Positions 62,119 to 64,000 of a DNA stretch of 64,000 nt are shown here, piece by piece; the first letter of the stretch is position 1; every line of letters begins with the position of its first letter. The notes beneath the pieces are model-generated. The model was not told where the DNA came from, searched no databases, and saw nothing but the letters and a program-made list of their open reading frames with translations. Source of the DNA: Bacillota bacterium (GTDB lineage Bacteria > Bacillota > UBA4882 > UBA8346); NCBI GenBank assembly GCA_023435225.1, contig JAEYRX010000051.1, positions 1 to 64,000 on the forward strand, written 5' to 3'. A program made the translations under genes and the position numbers.

Positions 62119-62233
62119 GGAATTTGCATAATTGTAAATTTTTCTTTTCGGTCATAATATTTTGATAGATACATCTGGGTTGTTCACCATATATTATGAC
62201 CGAAAGATTCTAAGAGTAATTATGCAATTTCCT
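62119..62233. repeat. Palindromic element overlapping the end of the 114-aa gene
   Basis: GGAATTTGCATAATTGTA / TAATTATGCAATTTCC enclose TTTCGGTCATAATAT / ATATTATGACCGAAA with ACATCTGGGTTGTTCAC in the loop. The latter is the same loop core (GCATCYGGGTTATTC) as in the mgl and hrcA elements. Its right arm supplies the final codons and stop of the 114-aa protein. Confidence 0.7.
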
Positions 62234-62554
62234 TATCTCCCAGACGGTCCCTTTTGGGTCCGGGCAATGAATCTTAAATACTTGCCGGTTCTCTTCATTC
62301 CAAGAAGGAAACCCCAGAGTCACCCGCCAGGTGTATAAATCCAATACATGGAGGAGCGCTTCGCAAACCCCGGTTGGTCTTTGGTAAGGGTTGTTGAAAA
62401 TAAAGGTATCACCCATATTGTGACGGCATTCCTCGTGCTTTTCAACCATTTTGATTTCGATTTTACCGATCCGGTTCCATAATTCTTGGTAGTCGGCGTG
62501 AGTTTTGAGGTTGGATAGGTCGAGATTTAGATCGATTGTTTTGTGATTAGACAT
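62210..62554 (-). CDS. Small protein, distantly TIGR04076-like
   Basis: A 114-aa cytoplasmic protein. I see HNMGDTFIFN, then PTGVCEALLHVLDLYTWRVT and a Trp-rich C-terminal half. The order G-D-x-F, P-x-G-x-C, long helix resembles TIGR04076-type proteins of unknown function, but I would not rely on it. GGAGC upstream of the ATG is an acceptable ribosome site. Its last codons lie inside a palindromic repeat, so the C-terminus may have been altered by that element. Confidence 0.5.
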   Translation of the reverse strand: MSNHKTIDLNLDLSNLKTHADYQELWNRIGKIEIKMVEKHEECRHNMGDTFIFNNPYQRPTGVCEALLHVLDLYTWRVTLGFPSWNEENRQVFKIHCPDPKGTVWEIRKLHNYS

Positions 62555-62795
62555 TTTTTGGAGCTCCTTTTGGGGTCATTCTATCTTTCTCCCGCTTCCG
62601 GAAGAAACTAACTGCCGGGTCTGTTGGGTTTTCTTGAGTATTTTTTGAACATCGGCTTTGAAGCTTAAATTGAGTATAAAAGGATCTTTTTTTAATAAAG
62701 AATAATTCAATATTAGGATAAAATTTCCTTTTTAATTTGCAAAATGATGATTTTTTCTTATTAAAAACCTTGTCCAAAAGGTAACCAAATTATGG

Positions 62796-62801
62796 TATAA
62801 T
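62796..62801 (+). promoter_or_regulatory. Extended -10 promoter element
   Basis: TATGGTATAAT contains TG-N-TATAAT; a weak TTGTCC lies 20 bases before it. It stands about 75 bases before the first ATG of the following small gene. Confidence 0.55.
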
Positions 62802-62876
62802 ATTAGTTAGCCAACCAGGCGGGGTAATATTATCAATGATGAACAACGGCGAACAAATGTATTACTGGAAGAGCTA

Positions 62877-63143
62877 ATGTCTCAATTCCGCACTTTTAGA
62901 GAAGGATTACAGCTATTAAATGATAAAGTGGATAGAGGTTTTAACAAGCTTAACCAACGAATTGATAAATTGGATGAAAACAACCGCCAAGAGCATAAAC
63001 AAATAATACAGGCGGTTCAAGACTTGGATAGTGAAGTTAAACGATTTGACACTGAAGTGGTAAAAATAAAGCGGGTGAAATACCATACCCATCAATACCA
63101 TTTCCGGTATTTTCCACCAAAATTCGACAAATTTATTATTTAA
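62877..63143 (+). CDS. Small coiled-coil protein
   Basis: An 88-aa protein dominated by a helix with regular heptads (LNDKVDRGFNKLNQRIDKLD, then QIIQAVQDLDSEVKRFDTEV). The open frame continues upstream to 62811 and reads NDEQRRTNVLLEELMSQF, which looks coding. The true start may therefore be an unusual codon such as ATT 62829, matching the promoter at 62796. No family recognised. Confidence 0.5.
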   Translation: MSQFRTFREGLQLLNDKVDRGFNKLNQRIDKLDENNRQEHKQIIQAVQDLDSEVKRFDTEVVKIKRVKYHTHQYHFRYFPPKFDKFII

Positions 63144-63201
63144 GCCAGTACTCCCCCAATAAAAAACCGGCTTAAACACCGGCAAATAATAACTCCGAAT
63201 C

Positions 63202-63705
63202 TCAAAACCTCCCCGCTAACTCTTCCAGCGTCTGATTACATATCCGATAAACTGTCCAATCATCCATCGGAACAGCTCCCAAATTCTTATAGAACCTAAC
63301 TGAAGGCTCATTCCAATCCAGGCACCACCATTCCAACCGGCCGCATTTACGTTCCAGAGCCAGTTTGGCCAGAAATGAAAGCATTACTTTTCCAAGACCT
63401 TTCCCTCTTAACTCCGGTTTTATGTACAAGTCCTCGAGGTAGATACCGGGTCTTCCCAAGAAGGTGGAGAAATTATGAAAGAACAAGGCAAAGCCAACCG
63501 GAACCCCATCATATTCCCCAATAATCACCTCAGCGGCCTTCCGCTCAAATAAAGATTCCCGTAAAACCTCTTCCGTAGCTGTTACTTCAGATAACAGATT
63601 TTCATAAGCTGCCAATTCTTTGATGAACTTTAAAACCAATGGCACATCAGCCTCAACCGCAAAGCGAATGGTAAACTCATCGACTCCGGTTTGAATAATA
63701 GACAT
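63202..63705 (-). CDS. GNAT N-acetyltransferase, diamine acetyltransferase-like
   Basis: A 167-aa acetyltransferase resembling the SSAT/thialysine acetyltransferase group. FTIRFAVEADVPLVLKFIKE begins it. IYLEDLYIKPELRGKGLGKV holds the acetyl-CoA pyrophosphate loop, and GRLEWWCLDWNEPSVRFYKN is the typical motif B region. Likely substrates are small polyamines or amino-acid amines. It is the next gene after dapA on the same strand, with a repeat-filled gap between. Confidence 0.88.
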   Translation of the reverse strand: MSIIQTGVDEFTIRFAVEADVPLVLKFIKELAAYENLLSEVTATEEVLRESLFERKAAEVIIGEYDGVPVGFALFFHNFSTFLGRPGIYLEDLYIKPELRGKGLGKVMLSFLAKLALERKCGRLEWWCLDWNEPSVRFYKNLGAVPMDDWTVYRICNQTLEELAGRF

Positions 63706-63846
63706 ATATATAATCCCTTTCTTTTAGTTGATAGTTGAGAATTAACAATTGACAGTAAAAAATATTTTCGGTAATTGTAACTTGTTCTAACTATCAGCTT
63801 TACACAATACACTATCAACTATGCAAAAACTGTACACCATCAACTG

Positions 63847-64000
63847 TCAACTAAACATAACCTTATCCAACTTTCCTTTCAACCCTTCCGATATTTCCGT
63901 CAGCGGCAGTCTGGTTTCAGCCGACTGGATTAAACCTTGTTGTTTTAAACAATATTTAACCGGAGCCGGATTGGGCTCTACAAACAACAAAGGGATAATA
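63847..64000 (-). CDS. dapA: 4-hydroxy-tetrahydrodipicolinate synthase, 3' end only
   Basis: The last 50 codons of a gene that runs off the window edge: LLFVEPNPAPVKYCLKQQGL, then RLPLTEISEGLKGKLDKV and a stop. This is the C-terminus of DapA (NPxPVK and RLPL are family features), which condenses pyruvate with aspartate semialdehyde in lysine and diaminopimelate synthesis. The active-site part is outside the window. Confidence 0.8.
   Translation of the reverse strand, partial: IIPLLFVEPNPAPVKYCLKQQGLIQSAETRLPLTEISEGLKGKLDKVMFS

Noticed and set aside
62547..62777. 76-codon frame upstream of the 114-aa gene on the minus strand
   Set aside because: Composition is Lys/Phe-rich as expected from AT-rich non-coding DNA. 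There is no ribosome site, and it overlaps the next gene's start.

Overview
The window reads as one chromosomal segment of a low-GC, Firmicutes-like bacterium. The evidence is two T-box leaders with isoleucine specifiers, a perfect CIRCE operator in front of hrcA, a YteA/DksA-type zinc-finger protein, a Spo0E-like small protein and strong GGAGG ribosome binding sites. A thermosome-type (group III) chaperonin gene lies inside the hrcA-grpE-dnaK-dnaJ cluster. That arrangement is known from Carboxydothermus and a few related deep-branching Firmicutes, so a Clostridia- or Limnochordia-like anaerobe is my best guess. There are no rRNA genes, tRNA genes, CRISPR arrays or full-size transposases.

Layout. 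0.1-5.2 kb (minus): lytic transglycosylase, a repeat-bearing winged-helix protein, rluD, lgt, lspA and a TraR/DksA protein. 5.4-6.1 kb: a 60-aa protein and a NUDIX hydrolase. 6.2-14.7 kb (minus): a beta-mannoside operon of GH130 phosphorylase, sugar-binding protein, two permeases, cellobiose 2-epimerase-like enzyme, DUF5060/GH5-like glycosidase and LacI regulator. Together these would import and break down beta-1,4-mannobiose-type sugars. 15.0-20.0 kb (minus): DUF5665 protein, type-2 ileS, a 41-codon ORF, a methyltransferase-fold protein and an isoleucine T-box. 21.2-25.2 kb (plus): panB-panC-panD, an unassigned P-loop kinase and coaBC. 25.4-31.2 kb: CrtI-like oxidoreductase, broken redoxin and GH5 genes, GNAT, SDR and a chemotaxis receptor. 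31.8-36.1 kb: a 1435-aa exported protein with lamin-tail and PHP domains. 36.5-42.2 kb: Spo0E-like gene, isoleucine T-box with a citramalate-synthase-like gene, msrAB, an exported nuclease and nadE. 42.8-49.6 kb: heat-shock operon. 49.8-57.9 kb: a corrinoid/PocR pseudogene, a FliD-like gene, the mglBAC galactose transporter and hemW. 58.2-64 kb: a TIM-barrel protein, Na/Pi symporter, class B1 metallo-beta-lactamase, small proteins, GNAT and the 3' end of dapA.

The most unusual property is the intergenic DNA, which is full of small palindromic elements of several unrelated families. One is a 98-bp family with three copies, each flanked by its own 4-bp direct repeat (CTAG, CTAA, TTAG), as expected of a MITE moved by an IS5-type transposase. 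A second is a 150-bp family with an 8-bp target duplication; one of its copies carries a member of a third family in its middle. The third family is built of two hairpins around a TTACAGCTGTAA dyad whose loops are complementary to each other. Several insertions broke genes that can be restored on paper, so these are recently active elements. Further imperfect palindromes sit between genes of the mgl and heat-shock operons.

Limits: all assignments are by eye from motifs and context. No database search, folding or alignment program was run. Gene starts were moved from the longest open frame where a ribosome binding site supports a shorter one.
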